Positions 1 to 7,896 of a stretch of 64,000 nt of DNA are shown here, one piece after another. Each line of letters begins with the position of its first letter. Within the stretch, counting starts at the first letter, position 1. Under the pieces are notes generated by a model, which ran no database searches, was not told where the DNA came from, and saw nothing but the letters and a program-made list of their open reading frames with translations. Source of the DNA: Candidatus Bathyanammoxibius amoris (GTDB lineage: Bacteria > Planctomycetota > Brocadiia > Brocadiales > Bathyanammoxibiaceae); the NCBI GenBank assembly GCA_024451685.1, contig JAMXCW010000001.1:124001-188000 (forward strand), in the 5' to 3' direction. The position numbers were made by a program, and so were the translations under genes.

Positions 1-23
1 TCTGTAACAACCTCTGCCATCAT
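1..23 (-). CDS. 5' end of an unidentified gene leaving the window
   Basis: Only the first seven or eight codons are inside the window (M-M-A-E-V-V-T). The start is supported by a strong Shine-Dalgarno GGAGGA (complement of 31-36) seven bases before the ATG at 23-21; a second ATG follows directly at 20-18. It lies 52 bases downstream of the coiled-coil gene at 76-846 on the same strand, so the two may be co-transcribed. Nothing can be said about function. Confidence 0.4.
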
Positions 24-75
24 ATAACCTTCCTCCAGGGGAGCACAAAGTGATATTTTGTTACAAAATTCTTAT

Positions 76-846
76 TTATTCCTTTTGTCCTTCTTCCTCG
101 GCCTTTTGCTTGTGACGCCATTTGATATTGCTTTCCACAAGCTTGTGGAATAAACTCCCTGATTTTATCGCACCAGGGCGCGAAGCAGGGGTTTTTGGTT
201 GTGACTGGGCAGCGCCTGAAGCGGACACGGTGGGTTGGGGATGGCTGGTTGGTGTGGTTTCACTTTTGCTTACGACGCGAAGGGGATATGTATTATGCGG
301 GAAACTCTCAATAAGCTGAGTAGGAAGGCTCTCTTTGATATTTTCGAACAGATCGATTGGTATTGTCCCCCTTGCCCCCTCCAGTATATCCTCTACCACC
401 TGTTGTATCTTTTCCTCGTACTTTTCACTGGTTATTGACGTTTGAGCCCTTGTGCCCCCCTGGAACGCTATCTTCCTCGCGTCCACCTCACTGCGAAGGC
501 GGGTCATCTCATCCTCAAGTGCCACACACTTCTTTTCTAGCCTTTCCTTCTCGCCGGGAGGCCCTCCCGAGCCCTCCTTAAGTGCCTCCAATTGCTCCGA
601 CAGGTTCTCTGATTTAATCCGGAGTTCGTCCCTTTCCTTCGATAAGGCCTCAGACCTCTTTTCAAGCCCGTCCTCGACGGCTTTTTGTACGATCTCGTTA
701 AGCGTCTTCTCGCTAACTACGCGAACCTCGGATAGACCCTGTTTGCGAAAGGCCTTAAGGGGAATGCTCGATACCACCTGATCGATTGCACTTCCTACAA
801 CAGAAGTACTTTCGTCTGGATAGGAGCCGAAGTGCTCTTTGTACAT
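76..846 (-). CDS. Hypothetical coiled-coil protein, 256 aa
   Basis: I do not recognise this family. The protein is soluble by appearance, with no signal peptide or membrane span. Residues about 1-55 are mixed, about 60-125 form a charged heptad-rich coiled coil, 140-190 carry a second helical region, and about 195-232 are rich in Pro, Ser, Thr and Ala like a flexible linker before a basic tail. The ATG is preceded by AAGGAAAGGG. Upstream (867-886) is a clean inverted repeat that may be an operator. A structural or cytoskeletal-adaptor role would fit the architecture, but this is a guess. Confidence 0.7.
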   Translation of the reverse strand: MYKEHFGSYPDESTSVVGSAIDQVVSSIPLKAFRKQGLSEVRVVSEKTLNEIVQKAVEDGLEKRSEALSKERDELRIKSENLSEQLEALKEGSGGPPGEKERLEKKCVALEDEMTRLRSEVDARKIAFQGGTRAQTSITSEKYEEKIQQVVEDILEGARGTIPIDLFENIKESLPTQLIESFPHNTYPLRVVSKSETTPTSHPQPTVSASGAAQSQPKTPASRPGAIKSGSLFHKLVESNIKWRHKQKAEEEGQKE

Positions 847-866
847 GCCCTTTCCTTACAAAGCCC

Positions 867-886
867 TGCTAACGGTACGGTTAGCA
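867..886. promoter_or_regulatory. 20-bp inverted repeat upstream of the coiled-coil gene
   Basis: TGCTAAC and GTTAGCA arms (7 bp, perfect) are separated by GGTACG. The element sits about 21 bases before the start codon of the - strand gene at 76-846, where a repressor operator would lie. No regulator is identified. Confidence 0.4.
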
Positions 887-1014
887 AGATTTAAAAACAT
901 CCTATGAATTTACTTTACGGAATCGTACAATAAACCAAATTCCTTGTCAATAGTATAATTTCAATATATCTAAGCGTTATTAGAGAAATGGGTTATGGAA
1001 AGGTTCGAAGGCCC

Positions 1015-1044
1015 TTGCCAAGTAAACAGGCGCTGGTTTATAAT
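1015..1044 (+). promoter_or_regulatory. Sigma-70-type promoter for queE-queC
   Basis: TTGCCA (1015-1020) and TATAAT (1039-1044) are spaced by 18 bases. A transcript would start near 1051 and leave a leader of about 45 nt before queE. I saw no clear preQ1 aptamer in the leader. Confidence 0.55.
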
Positions 1045-1096
1045 TTGAAAAGGTATTGACGGAACCTACTGTTTGAAGGGGGAATAAGTCTGTTTT

Positions 1097-1804
1097 ATGC
1101 TAAAAGTAACGGAGATATTTAAGAGTATTCAGGGGGAATCTACCTATGCCGGGTTGCCTTGCGCCTTTGTGAGGCTGACGGGGTGTAATTTGAGGTGCAA
1201 CTACTGTGACACGGTCCATGCCTACGAGAACGGTGTGGATATGGATATTGAGGAGATACTTTCCAGTATAAGGCTGCTGGACTGTAATTTGGTGGAAATT
1301 ACCGGGGGTGAGCCCCTGCTTCAAGATGAGACCAGAGAATTAGTTTCGGCGCTCCTGGAGGAGGGTCGCCGTGTGCTGGTCGAGACCAATGGTTCGCTGG
1401 ATATAAGTGTACTGCCTGAGGGGGCCGTAAGGATTGTAGACCTGAAATGCCCTGACAGTGGTATGGTTGATGAAGTGGATTGGATAAACATTGAAAGGCT
1501 GAGACCGGGTGATGAGGTGAAGTTTGTTATAAGTTCGAGAAGGGATTATGACTGGGTAAAAGGGGTTATAGAGAAACACAAACTGACGGAGAAGGTGGAG
1601 GTTCTCGTTGGCGTAGCTTTCGGTAAATTGGAACTCCAACAGGTAGCCTCCTGGATATTGGAAGACGGGGTTGACGTCCGTTTCCAATTACAGGTACATC
1701 GTTATATCTGGCCGGCTGGAACACGGGAAGGCATAACGCTGAGGAGCATGTGTAGATATGAAAGCGGGTCTGGCAGTGGTACTCCTGAGTGGAGGTATGG
1801 ATAG
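1097..1804 (+). CDS. queE: 7-carboxy-7-deazaguanine synthase QueE
   Basis: Radical SAM enzyme that converts 6-carboxytetrahydropterin to 7-carboxy-7-deazaguanine, the step before QueC in preQ0/queuosine synthesis. The [4Fe-4S] binding cysteines are C30, C34 and C37 (GCNLRCNYCDT), the CxxxCxxC form of this motif; the N-terminal IFKSIQGES is characteristic of QueE. The 235-residue length is normal. The ATG follows an AAGGGGGA Shine-Dalgarno. The 3' end overlaps queC by 47 bases, which indicates translational coupling. QueD and QueF are not in the window. Confidence 0.93.
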   Translation: MLKVTEIFKSIQGESTYAGLPCAFVRLTGCNLRCNYCDTVHAYENGVDMDIEEILSSIRLLDCNLVEITGGEPLLQDETRELVSALLEEGRRVLVETNGSLDISVLPEGAVRIVDLKCPDSGMVDEVDWINIERLRPGDEVKFVISSRRDYDWVKGVIEKHKLTEKVEVLVGVAFGKLELQQVASWILEDGVDVRFQLQVHRYIWPAGTREGITLRSMCRYESGSGSGTPEWRYG

Positions 1805-2444
1805 CTGTGTAGTTGCAGCCATGGCCAGCGAGTCTTATGAGCTGGCCTGTCTTCACGTAAACTACAAGCAGAGGACTGAGGTAAGAGAGCTAAAGGCATA
1901 CAGCGAAATTGCGTCTTACTACGGAGTGCCTGAGGAAAAGAGGCTGGTCATAGATATGGCCTATCTGGGTGCCATTGGCGGTTCCAGTCTCACCGACCGT
2001 GACATCGCCGTCCCAACATCTGCCACAACCTCGAATAATATACCTTCCACATATGTACCCTTCAGGAATACACACCTGCTTGCGGCCGGGGTCTCGTGGG
2101 CAGAGGTGATAGGGGCGGAGAAGGTATTTATCGGCGCAGTGGAGGATGACGTTACAGGTTATCCCGACTGCAGGGAACAGTATTATAAGGTCTTTAACAA
2201 GCTCGTGGAGGCCGGTACCAGACCTGAGACACGCGTAACCGTGGAGACGCCCCTGATTCACATGAATAAGGCCGAGATAGTCGCTAAAGGGGTCTCACTG
2301 GGAGCGCCCTTTCACCTCAGCTGGTCTTGCTACAAGGAAGAAGAAAAAGCATGTGGGCGGTGTCAGAGTTGCTTGTTACGGCATGAGGCCTTTAGCCAGG
2401 CAGGACACAAAGACCCGGTACCCTGCCAGACAGACAACCCCTAG
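1758..2444 (+). CDS. queC: 7-cyano-7-deazaguanine synthase QueC
   Basis: ATP-dependent ligase turning 7-carboxy-7-deazaguanine and ammonia into preQ0. The PP-loop ATP pyrophosphatase motif SGGMDS is at residues 11-16. Four C-terminal cysteines (C191, C199, C202, C205; CGRCQSCLLR) form the expected zinc site. The 228 residues match the family. It starts inside queE, and its TAG stop overlaps the stop of convergent rnc by three bases, so there is no room for a separate terminator between them. Confidence 0.95.
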   Translation: MKAGLAVVLLSGGMDSCVVAAMASESYELACLHVNYKQRTEVRELKAYSEIASYYGVPEEKRLVIDMAYLGAIGGSSLTDRDIAVPTSATTSNNIPSTYVPFRNTHLLAAGVSWAEVIGAEKVFIGAVEDDVTGYPDCREQYYKVFNKLVEAGTRPETRVTVETPLIHMNKAEIVAKGVSLGAPFHLSWSCYKEEEKACGRCQSCLLRHEAFSQAGHKDPVPCQTDNP

Positions 2445-3166
2445 AGTTTTGTCGCTATGTGATCTTTGTCACGGGTGATTAAGTCGAGTGTTTCTTCCGC
2501 GGCGATCTGTTCCGCCTCTTTCTTGCTCAGTCCCTTACCCTGGCCGTAGGTATTGTCATTGATTGCCACTACAACCTCAAAGGTCTTGCCATGGTCCGGC
2601 CCGTGCTGTCCAATTACGTTATATTGCGGGGTAGTATTCAGATGCTTCTGGCAGTACTGTTGAAGCAGGCTCTTGTAGTTCCTGGCATGTTCGTCTTTAG
2701 AGACAGGCCCTATTTCCTCTGACAGATGTGTAAGGATAAAATCGCTTGCCGCACCGACACCACCGTCCAAATAAATAGCCGCGATGATGGCCTCGAATAC
2801 GTTGGCGACGATGGATCTCGGGAAACCTTTCTTACCGTTGAGTCCCTTGCCAACGGTTATGTATCGGCCGAGCTTCAACCTGTTTGCAACCTTGGCCAGG
2901 ATGGGCTGACTCACCACGACGGACTTTATCCTTGTGAGCTCGCCCTCGCTGAAGTCGGGAAAGGTATTGTAGAGGTACCCGGAGATTATCATCCCAAGTA
3001 CGGCGTCGCCAAGAAACTCCATCCTCTCGTTGCTGCCGTTGTATTCAAGCTTACAGGACGTGTGTATAAGCGCCCTCTCAAGCAAAGAGATGTCCTTAAA
3101 GGTGTGTTTAAGACCTTTCTGACACCGCTTTAGCTTCTCTTTCCTGCTGGTTTCCTGAACTATCAT
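2441..3166 (-). CDS. rnc: Ribonuclease III
   Basis: Double-strand-specific endoribonuclease for rRNA and mRNA processing. The RIIID signature NERMEFLGDAVLG contains E47, E50 and D54; the second metal-binding helix reads SIVANVFEAI with E125. Residues about 165-230 form a double-stranded RNA binding domain. Position 122 is Asn where E. coli has Asp; I believe such ANVFE variants occur in planctomycetes, so this need not mean inactivity. The start overlaps the upstream NYN gene by 59 bases, and the stop overlaps queC. Length (241 aa) is typical. Confidence 0.94.
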   Translation of the reverse strand: MIVQETSRKEKLKRCQKGLKHTFKDISLLERALIHTSCKLEYNGSNERMEFLGDAVLGMIISGYLYNTFPDFSEGELTRIKSVVVSQPILAKVANRLKLGRYITVGKGLNGKKGFPRSIVANVFEAIIAAIYLDGGVGAASDFILTHLSEEIGPVSKDEHARNYKSLLQQYCQKHLNTTPQYNVIGQHGPDHGKTFEVVVAINDNTYGQGKGLSKKEAEQIAAEETLDLITRDKDHIATKL

Positions 3167-3683
3167 CCCGCTGAAACTTTTTCTCCTTAAATAACAGTGA
3201 CTCTTCTATGGCGGTGTATTTTGTGGCAGCGTCAATAAGCTCGACAGAGGTGCTCTTGCGGAAGGAGACGACTTCAACCCTGCACCCGTGCGCCTTTAGC
3301 ATCTCAAGTAGAGGCGCGAAATCGCCGTCGCCTGAGACAAGCACCACGGTGTCCAGCTTGGGCGCTATGGCGATCGTGTCTATGGCGATGCCCATGTCCC
3401 AATCCCCCTTGGCGGTACCGTCAGGACGTAACCGAAGGTCCTTTGATTTTATCTCGTAACCCAGCCGCTCAAGGGCGTCTGTAAAGCTCGATTGGTCTAC
3501 GTCTGACTTCTTGACCACATAGGCTATGGCCCTTATAAGTTTTCTGTCCCCGATTATTTCCTGAAGAAGCTTGGAGTAATCTATCTTTGACTGGTGCAAG
3601 GCCTTAGCCGAATAAAACATATTCTGGACGTCTACGAATACCGCTACCCGTTGTTCTGATATTGTTATTGGACCTGGACTCAT
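3108..3683 (-). CDS. NYN-domain (LabA/DUF88) protein, PIN-like nuclease fold
   Basis: The NYN fold is related to PIN and FLAP nucleases and is generally linked to RNA cleavage. Acidic positions of the active centre are visible: the VFVDVQNMF strand near residue 18, KGDWDMGIAID near 95 and LVSGDGDFAPLL near 117, followed by the GCRVEVVSF strand. After residue about 165 comes a charged tail. It is upstream of rnc and overlaps it by 59 bases, so two probable RNases are translated together. The substrate is unknown; LabA-type proteins in cyanobacteria act in clock output, but most members are uncharacterised. Confidence 0.82.
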   Translation of the reverse strand: MSPGPITISEQRVAVFVDVQNMFYSAKALHQSKIDYSKLLQEIIGDRKLIRAIAYVVKKSDVDQSSFTDALERLGYEIKSKDLRLRPDGTAKGDWDMGIAIDTIAIAPKLDTVVLVSGDGDFAPLLEMLKAHGCRVEVVSFRKSTSVELIDAATKYTAIEESLLFKEKKFQRDDSSGNQQEREAKAVSERS

Positions 3684-3745
3684 CTATCTCCCTTGAAATA
3701 TTGTGGTTAAAACCATAGGATTTCTCTAAATTTTCATTCTATCAT

Positions 3746-3803
3746 TGTTACGGTAACAGTCAAACTAAATTTGTTTGACACTCTTCTTAAATTCTGATAT
3801 AGG
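3746..3803 (+). promoter_or_regulatory. Promoter for pheA with an adjacent short palindrome
   Basis: TTGACA (3775-3780) and TATAGG (3798-3803) are spaced by 17 bases. A 13-bp palindrome TGTTAC-G-GTAACA (3746-3758) lies just upstream of the -35 box and could bind an activator or repressor. No leader peptide rich in Phe is evident before pheA. Confidence 0.5.
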
Positions 3804-3868
3804 TATGAGTTAAAACGCTTTAGCCTTCGAAAATTCCTCCGTGTAGATAACCTTTCCCAAGGGTCAAA

Positions 3869-4948
3869 ATGAATACTGAAGGTACGTTAGAATCCTTAAG
3901 AAAACAGATTGACGGCCTCGATTTAAAGACGGTTAAGCTCCTTAATGAACGCGCCAGGATTGCCCAAAAGATAGGCGAGGTGAAGAGACAAACCAGTGCG
4001 GAGGTCTATCACCCGAACAGGGAGCAGCAGGTCTACGAGAGGGTTATCTCAGAAAACACAGGCCCTCTGCCCGACGACACATTGAGGGCAATATACAGGG
4101 AGCTTATGGCTGGTTCCAGGGCCCTCGAGGGAACCCTCAAGGTCTCCTATTTGGGACCGGTGGGCACCTTCAGCTTTGTGGCCGCCAGAAAGAGTTTTGG
4201 CGCCTCTGTTGAATACGTACCCCAAAGGGGAATTGACGCGGTCTTCAGGGAGGTAGAAACCGGCCGGGTAGACTACGGGATAGTCCCCGCTGAGAACTCT
4301 ACAGAGGGGGGCATACGTGAGACGCTGAACATGTTTCAGGAGTGTGACGTCAAGATTTGTGCGGAGGTCATACTCCCCGTGCACCATAGCCTTATGGCCC
4401 GCTGCGCTATGGGGGAGGTTAAGAGGGTGTACTCAAAACTTCAGGTCTTTTCCCAGTGCAGGAATTGGCTTTCGGACAATTTCCCCGATGCGGAACTGCT
4501 GGAGGTAGGCAGCACCACCGAGGCCGCGCAGATGGCAAAAAAAGAGTCCGGCGCCGCTGCTATAGCCCACGCTGAAGTGGCTGAACCATGCGGACTTGAA
4601 GTCCTGTGCGCCAGCATTGAGGACAACCCCGACAACGTTACAAGATTCTATGTCTTAAGTAATTCGTTTTCCAGCCCGAGCGGTAAGGACAAGACGGCCG
4701 TGATGTGCTACATAAAAAACCAGGTGGGCGCCCTTTACGGGATTTTGCACCCGTTTAGAAAATATGGTGTCAACCTGACCAGTATAGAGTCGCTACCTTC
4801 CGGCAGGAAGGCCTGGAATTACAGTTTCTACATAGAGTTTGAGGGCCATGTCCAGGACGAAAACGTTAAGAAGGCCCTTGAAAGGGTCAGCCGCGTGTGC
4901 CTGGAGCTTAAGGTCTTGGGCTCATTCCCAAGAAGCAGCCAACTCTGA
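3869..4948 (+). CDS. pheA: Bifunctional chorismate mutase / prephenate dehydratase
   Basis: P-protein that converts chorismate to prephenate and then phenylpyruvate. Residues about 5-90 are an AroQ chorismate mutase (LRKQIDGLDLKTVKLLNERA). Residues about 95-270 are the prephenate dehydratase (YLGPVGTFS; catalytic Thr in NVTRFYVLS). Residues about 280-355 are an ACT domain with the phenylalanine-binding SIESLPSGR motif, so feedback inhibition by Phe is expected. The 359-residue length is standard. The stop codon is 16 bases before the tpiA start. Confidence 0.95.
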   Translation: MNTEGTLESLRKQIDGLDLKTVKLLNERARIAQKIGEVKRQTSAEVYHPNREQQVYERVISENTGPLPDDTLRAIYRELMAGSRALEGTLKVSYLGPVGTFSFVAARKSFGASVEYVPQRGIDAVFREVETGRVDYGIVPAENSTEGGIRETLNMFQECDVKICAEVILPVHHSLMARCAMGEVKRVYSKLQVFSQCRNWLSDNFPDAELLEVGSTTEAAQMAKKESGAAAIAHAEVAEPCGLEVLCASIEDNPDNVTRFYVLSNSFSSPSGKDKTAVMCYIKNQVGALYGILHPFRKYGVNLTSIESLPSGRKAWNYSFYIEFEGHVQDENVKKALERVSRVCLELKVLGSFPRSSQL

Positions 4949-4964
4949 GAAAGGAATCCGGGTA

Positions 4965-5741
4965 GTGCTAAGACCTTTTATTGTAGGTAATTGGAAAATG
5001 AACCTGTCCCTGGAGGAGTCGAAAGACTTGGCTGGCTCCATAAGGGACGGCGTCAAAGATATCAAGGACGTGGATGTAGGTGTATGTCCGCCCTTTGCGT
5101 TTCTCGACGGCGTGTACTCTGTCTTGAAGGGCGGCAGCGTCATCCTGGGTGCCCAGAACATGCACTGGGAGAGTAAAGGGGCCTTCACAGGAGAGGTCTC
5201 CGGCGATATGATTAGAGAGGTGGGGTGTACACATGTTATACTGGGCCACTCCGAGAGAAGACACGTCTTCGGTGAAACGGATTCAATGATAAACCTGAAA
5301 CTTAAGGCGGCCTTTGCCCGGGACTTGATGCCCATATTCTGTATTGGCGAGAAGCTGGAGGAACGAGAGTCAGGCAAGACCTCTGAGGTTATAGAGAGAC
5401 AACTCAAGGCCGGCCTGGAAGGTCTCAGTGCCGGAGATGCCTCAAAGTTGACCATAGCCTATGAACCGGTATGGGCCATTGGCACGGGTAAGAACGCAAC
5501 CCCCGCTCAGGCACAAGAGGTTCATGGCCGGATTCGAGCGTTGCTGAAACAGTCTTACGATGAAGGCGTATCGAACCGGATTAGAATACAGTACGGAGGG
5601 AGTGCCAAGCCGGATAACGCAGCCGAATTGCTGTCACAACCGGATATAAACGGGTTCCTGGTAGGAGGCGCCAGTCTGAAGAAGGATTCATTCTTGAAAA
5701 TGGTCTCAATCGCATTTGAACAAGTGGAGAGTCCCGCTTAG
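4965..5741 (+). CDS. tpiA: Triosephosphate isomerase
   Basis: Interconverts dihydroxyacetone phosphate and glyceraldehyde 3-phosphate. With the GTG at 4965 the protein is 258 aa: NWKMN with K11, H95 in ILGHSERR, the catalytic Glu in AYEPVWAIGTG near 170, and the phosphate loop YGGSAKPDN. The longer open frame (from 4839) lies inside pheA and does not look like TIM, whereas GAGAAAGGA sits about 11 bases before the GTG, so I use the GTG. A secG gene follows 10 bases later, a common pairing in bacteria. Confidence 0.95.
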   Translation: MLRPFIVGNWKMNLSLEESKDLAGSIRDGVKDIKDVDVGVCPPFAFLDGVYSVLKGGSVILGAQNMHWESKGAFTGEVSGDMIREVGCTHVILGHSERRHVFGETDSMINLKLKAAFARDLMPIFCIGEKLEERESGKTSEVIERQLKAGLEGLSAGDASKLTIAYEPVWAIGTGKNATPAQAQEVHGRIRALLKQSYDEGVSNRIRIQYGGSAKPDNAAELLSQPDINGFLVGGASLKKDSFLKMVSIAFEQVESPA

Positions 5742-5751
5742 GGAGAGGAAG

Positions 5752-6366
5752 ATGGAGTTAAACGAAAAAACAGTTAAATGGGCGCTGGCCGTCATCGTAG
5801 TCTTTGGCCTTGTATTTACCATGACTATGATGCAGATGGTTTCGGCCCTTAAGATGTTTTTGGTGCTTACATGTGCCGTGCTCTTAGGCACCATACTATT
5901 ACAGGCGGGCAAAGGAGGCGGATTGGCGGCTATTGGCGGTCTGCAGGACCAGTCTTCCTTTGGCACCAGGACGAGCACGTTCCTCAGTAAGCTTACCTAT
6001 CTGATAGGAGCAGTCTTCATTGTCACAACTATATGTTTGACGAAGATCTCAAGTGTCACGTTTGTAGAGAAGGCTGCCCCGCAGCCGGCAGCTGAGATGC
6101 CTGCCGGACAACTACCACCGGGGCATCCGCCCACAGAAGGGCTCCCGCCGGGGCATCCGCCCATGGAAGGGCTCCCGCCCGGACATCCGCCCACGGAAGG
6201 GCTCCCGCCGGGACATCCGTCTCCGGGAGGGGTACCAGCAATTGTACCTCCGCAGGAGAAGCCGGCAAGCGCTACATTAGGCTGGCAGGAAAAGCCGGAG
6301 GCAGACAAAGAGAAGAAGCAGGAGGCAAAAGAATCTGAGGAGCAAAAGGGGTCTCCTGATAAGTAA
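5752..6366 (+). CDS. secG: SecG-like translocase subunit with extended repeat tail
   Basis: Non-essential third subunit of the SecYEG channel. The SecG signature is clear: a membrane span, then LLQAGKGGGLAAIGG, FGTRTSTFLSKLT and a second span. Two things are unusual. An extra hydrophobic span (about residues 9-27) precedes the canonical two, and after about residue 105 there is a long tail containing four tandem LPPGHPPTEG-type decapeptides, then a highly charged Lys/Glu end. Ordinary SecG is about 75-120 residues; this one is 204. The ATG at 5752 has GGAGAGGA in front; an earlier in-frame ATG at 5716 lies inside tpiA. Confidence 0.85.
   Translation: MELNEKTVKWALAVIVVFGLVFTMTMMQMVSALKMFLVLTCAVLLGTILLQAGKGGGLAAIGGLQDQSSFGTRTSTFLSKLTYLIGAVFIVTTICLTKISSVTFVEKAAPQPAAEMPAGQLPPGHPPTEGLPPGHPPMEGLPPGHPPTEGLPPGHPSPGGVPAIVPPQEKPASATLGWQEKPEADKEKKQEAKESEEQKGSPDK
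6112..6231 (+). repeat. 4 x 30-bp tandem repeat inside secG
   Basis: Four in-frame 30-bp units encode LPPGHPPTEG, LPPGHPPMEG, LPPGHPPTEG and LPPGHPSPGG. Units differ at few, mostly silent, positions, as expected of a recently expanded minisatellite under protein-level constraint. Confidence 0.9.
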
Positions 6367-6442
6367 CGTGGTGTATCCGGGGTGGTTGCTGCATGTGTGT
6401 TGGGTAGTAACCGTACAAGACTGACCAGGTATTGGAGGTAGT

Positions 6443-7327
6443 ATGTTGAGGAGTATGACCGGTTTCGGCAGGGCTGAAAGTAGAGAAGGCAATGCCACCC
6501 TTACGGTGGAGGTCCGTTCCGTCAACAACCGGTTCCTGAAAGTGAGTTCCAGGGTGCCGGAACCGTTCTTACCGTTTCAAGAGCGGCTGGAAAGGATATT
6601 GAAAGATAGGCTGACACGGGGCAGTGTATTTATGGAGATAGAGTACAAACTTCTTCATGAGCCTCCGGCCTTTCAGGTCAATCTGGAGACACTTAAGGGT
6701 TACTACCGTGCCATAAAAGAACTGGGAGGTGAATTGGGACCGGAAGGAGAAGTGCCTCTGGCCGCCTTATTCTCCCTGCCGGGTATCTGTGAGAGGGTCA
6801 AGCCGCAGGGAAACAACATAGAAGAATTATTGCCCGCCTTCGAGGGTCTGGTGGGTTCAGCACTGAACGAGCTAATCAATATGCGTGAACAAGAGGGCAA
6901 GGCCCTGGAAGAGGGGCTCGTCTGCTCGAAGGAACGGATAGCACGTCTCCTTGGCGTACTGGAGGAGCGTGCACCTGAGGTCGTTAGCAGCTACAGGGAC
7001 AGGTTGAAAAAAAGGGTGTCCAATCTGCTTAAAGGCGTAGACGTGGAACTGTCGGATAGTGACTTGGCCAGAGAGGTAGCAGTTTTCGCGGAGCGCTCTG
7101 ATATCACGGAGGAGATTACCAGGCTCAGGAGTCACATCGCACAGATGGATGAAGCCTTGGGAAAAGAGGCCCCGTCGGGCAGGAAACAGGAGTTTATTGT
7201 GCAAGAGATGTTCAGAGAGGCTAACACAATGGGTTCTAAGGCCTGTGACGGGGACATGCTTCAGATTGTAATCGACATAAAGATGGAAGTTGAGAAGATA
7301 AAAGAGCAGGTCTTCAATGTCGAGTGA
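6443..7327 (+). CDS. yicC: YicC/YloC-family endoribonuclease
   Basis: Members of this family are now regarded as endoribonucleases acting on mRNA or small RNAs. The N-terminal MLRSMTGFGRAE and EVRSVNNRFLKV (about residues 1-45) and the C-terminal GRKQEFIVQEMFREANTMGSK are the two conserved ends; the middle is helical. The 294-residue length is normal. The ATG is preceded by GGAGG. The 3' end overlaps gmk by 11 bases; YicC next to guanylate kinase is a widespread arrangement. Confidence 0.9.
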   Translation: MLRSMTGFGRAESREGNATLTVEVRSVNNRFLKVSSRVPEPFLPFQERLERILKDRLTRGSVFMEIEYKLLHEPPAFQVNLETLKGYYRAIKELGGELGPEGEVPLAALFSLPGICERVKPQGNNIEELLPAFEGLVGSALNELINMREQEGKALEEGLVCSKERIARLLGVLEERAPEVVSSYRDRLKKRVSNLLKGVDVELSDSDLAREVAVFAERSDITEEITRLRSHIAQMDEALGKEAPSGRKQEFIVQEMFREANTMGSKACDGDMLQIVIDIKMEVEKIKEQVFNVE

Positions 7328-7892
7328 CAACGGCGGTAGAAGAGGGAAGCTGGTAATAATCTCGGGTCCGTCCGGTTCGGGGAAAACCACAATTTGCCGG
7401 GAACTGGTCAAACACCCCGGGGTGAAGATATCAGTCTCGGTAACCACCAGGGCCCCGCGTCCCCGGGAGGTGGAGGGCCAGGATTATTATTTTGTCGGTG
7501 AGGATGAATTTGGAAGGAGAGTAAAGGAAGGGCGCTTTGTAGAACACGCCCGGTATTCCGGGACCCTTTACGGTACACTTCGTAAACCGTTGGAGAGGGC
7601 CCTGGAAGAAGGCCTGACATATTTGCTTGAGGTAGACGTCCAGGGAGCGCTTCAGGTAATGGAGAAATACCCTGATGCCATCTCAATCTTCATCATGCCG
7701 CCGGGTGAGGACGTCCTCAAAAGACGCCTTATGGATAGAAATACCGACAAAGAACAGGATATTAACAGGCGGCTGGACATAGCCGGGCAGGAGCTGGAGC
7801 ACTCCTCCCGGTACAAATATCGTGTAGTGAACGACAAACTGGAGGACGCATTGGACGAAATTTTCGACATCCTGGGGCTGCTTAAGGGGTAA
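7317..7892 (+). CDS. gmk: Guanylate kinase
   Basis: Phosphorylates GMP to GDP with ATP. The P-loop GPSGSGKT is at residues 17-24, followed by the GMP-binding SVTTRAPRPREVEGQDYYFV region and the lid RLMDRNTDKEQDINRR. The 191 residues are close to the family norm. It overlaps yicC by 11 bases and is followed four bases later by the coaC-like gene. No rpoZ lies between gmk and coaC, although that order is common elsewhere. Confidence 0.95.
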   Translation: MSSDNGGRRGKLVIISGPSGSGKTTICRELVKHPGVKISVSVTTRAPRPREVEGQDYYFVGEDEFGRRVKEGRFVEHARYSGTLYGTLRKPLERALEEGLTYLLEVDVQGALQVMEKYPDAISIFIMPPGEDVLKRRLMDRNTDKEQDINRRLDIAGQELEHSSRYKYRVVNDKLEDALDEIFDILGLLKG

Positions 7893-7896
7893 TGGA

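Noticed and set aside
1045-1096. preQ1 riboswitch before queE
   Set aside because: I looked for the short class I hairpin with an A-rich tail and did not find it.
6112-6231. CRISPR-like array
   Set aside because: The 30-bp units are directly adjacent, in frame and without spacers; it is a coding minisatellite in secG. No CRISPR array was seen in the window.
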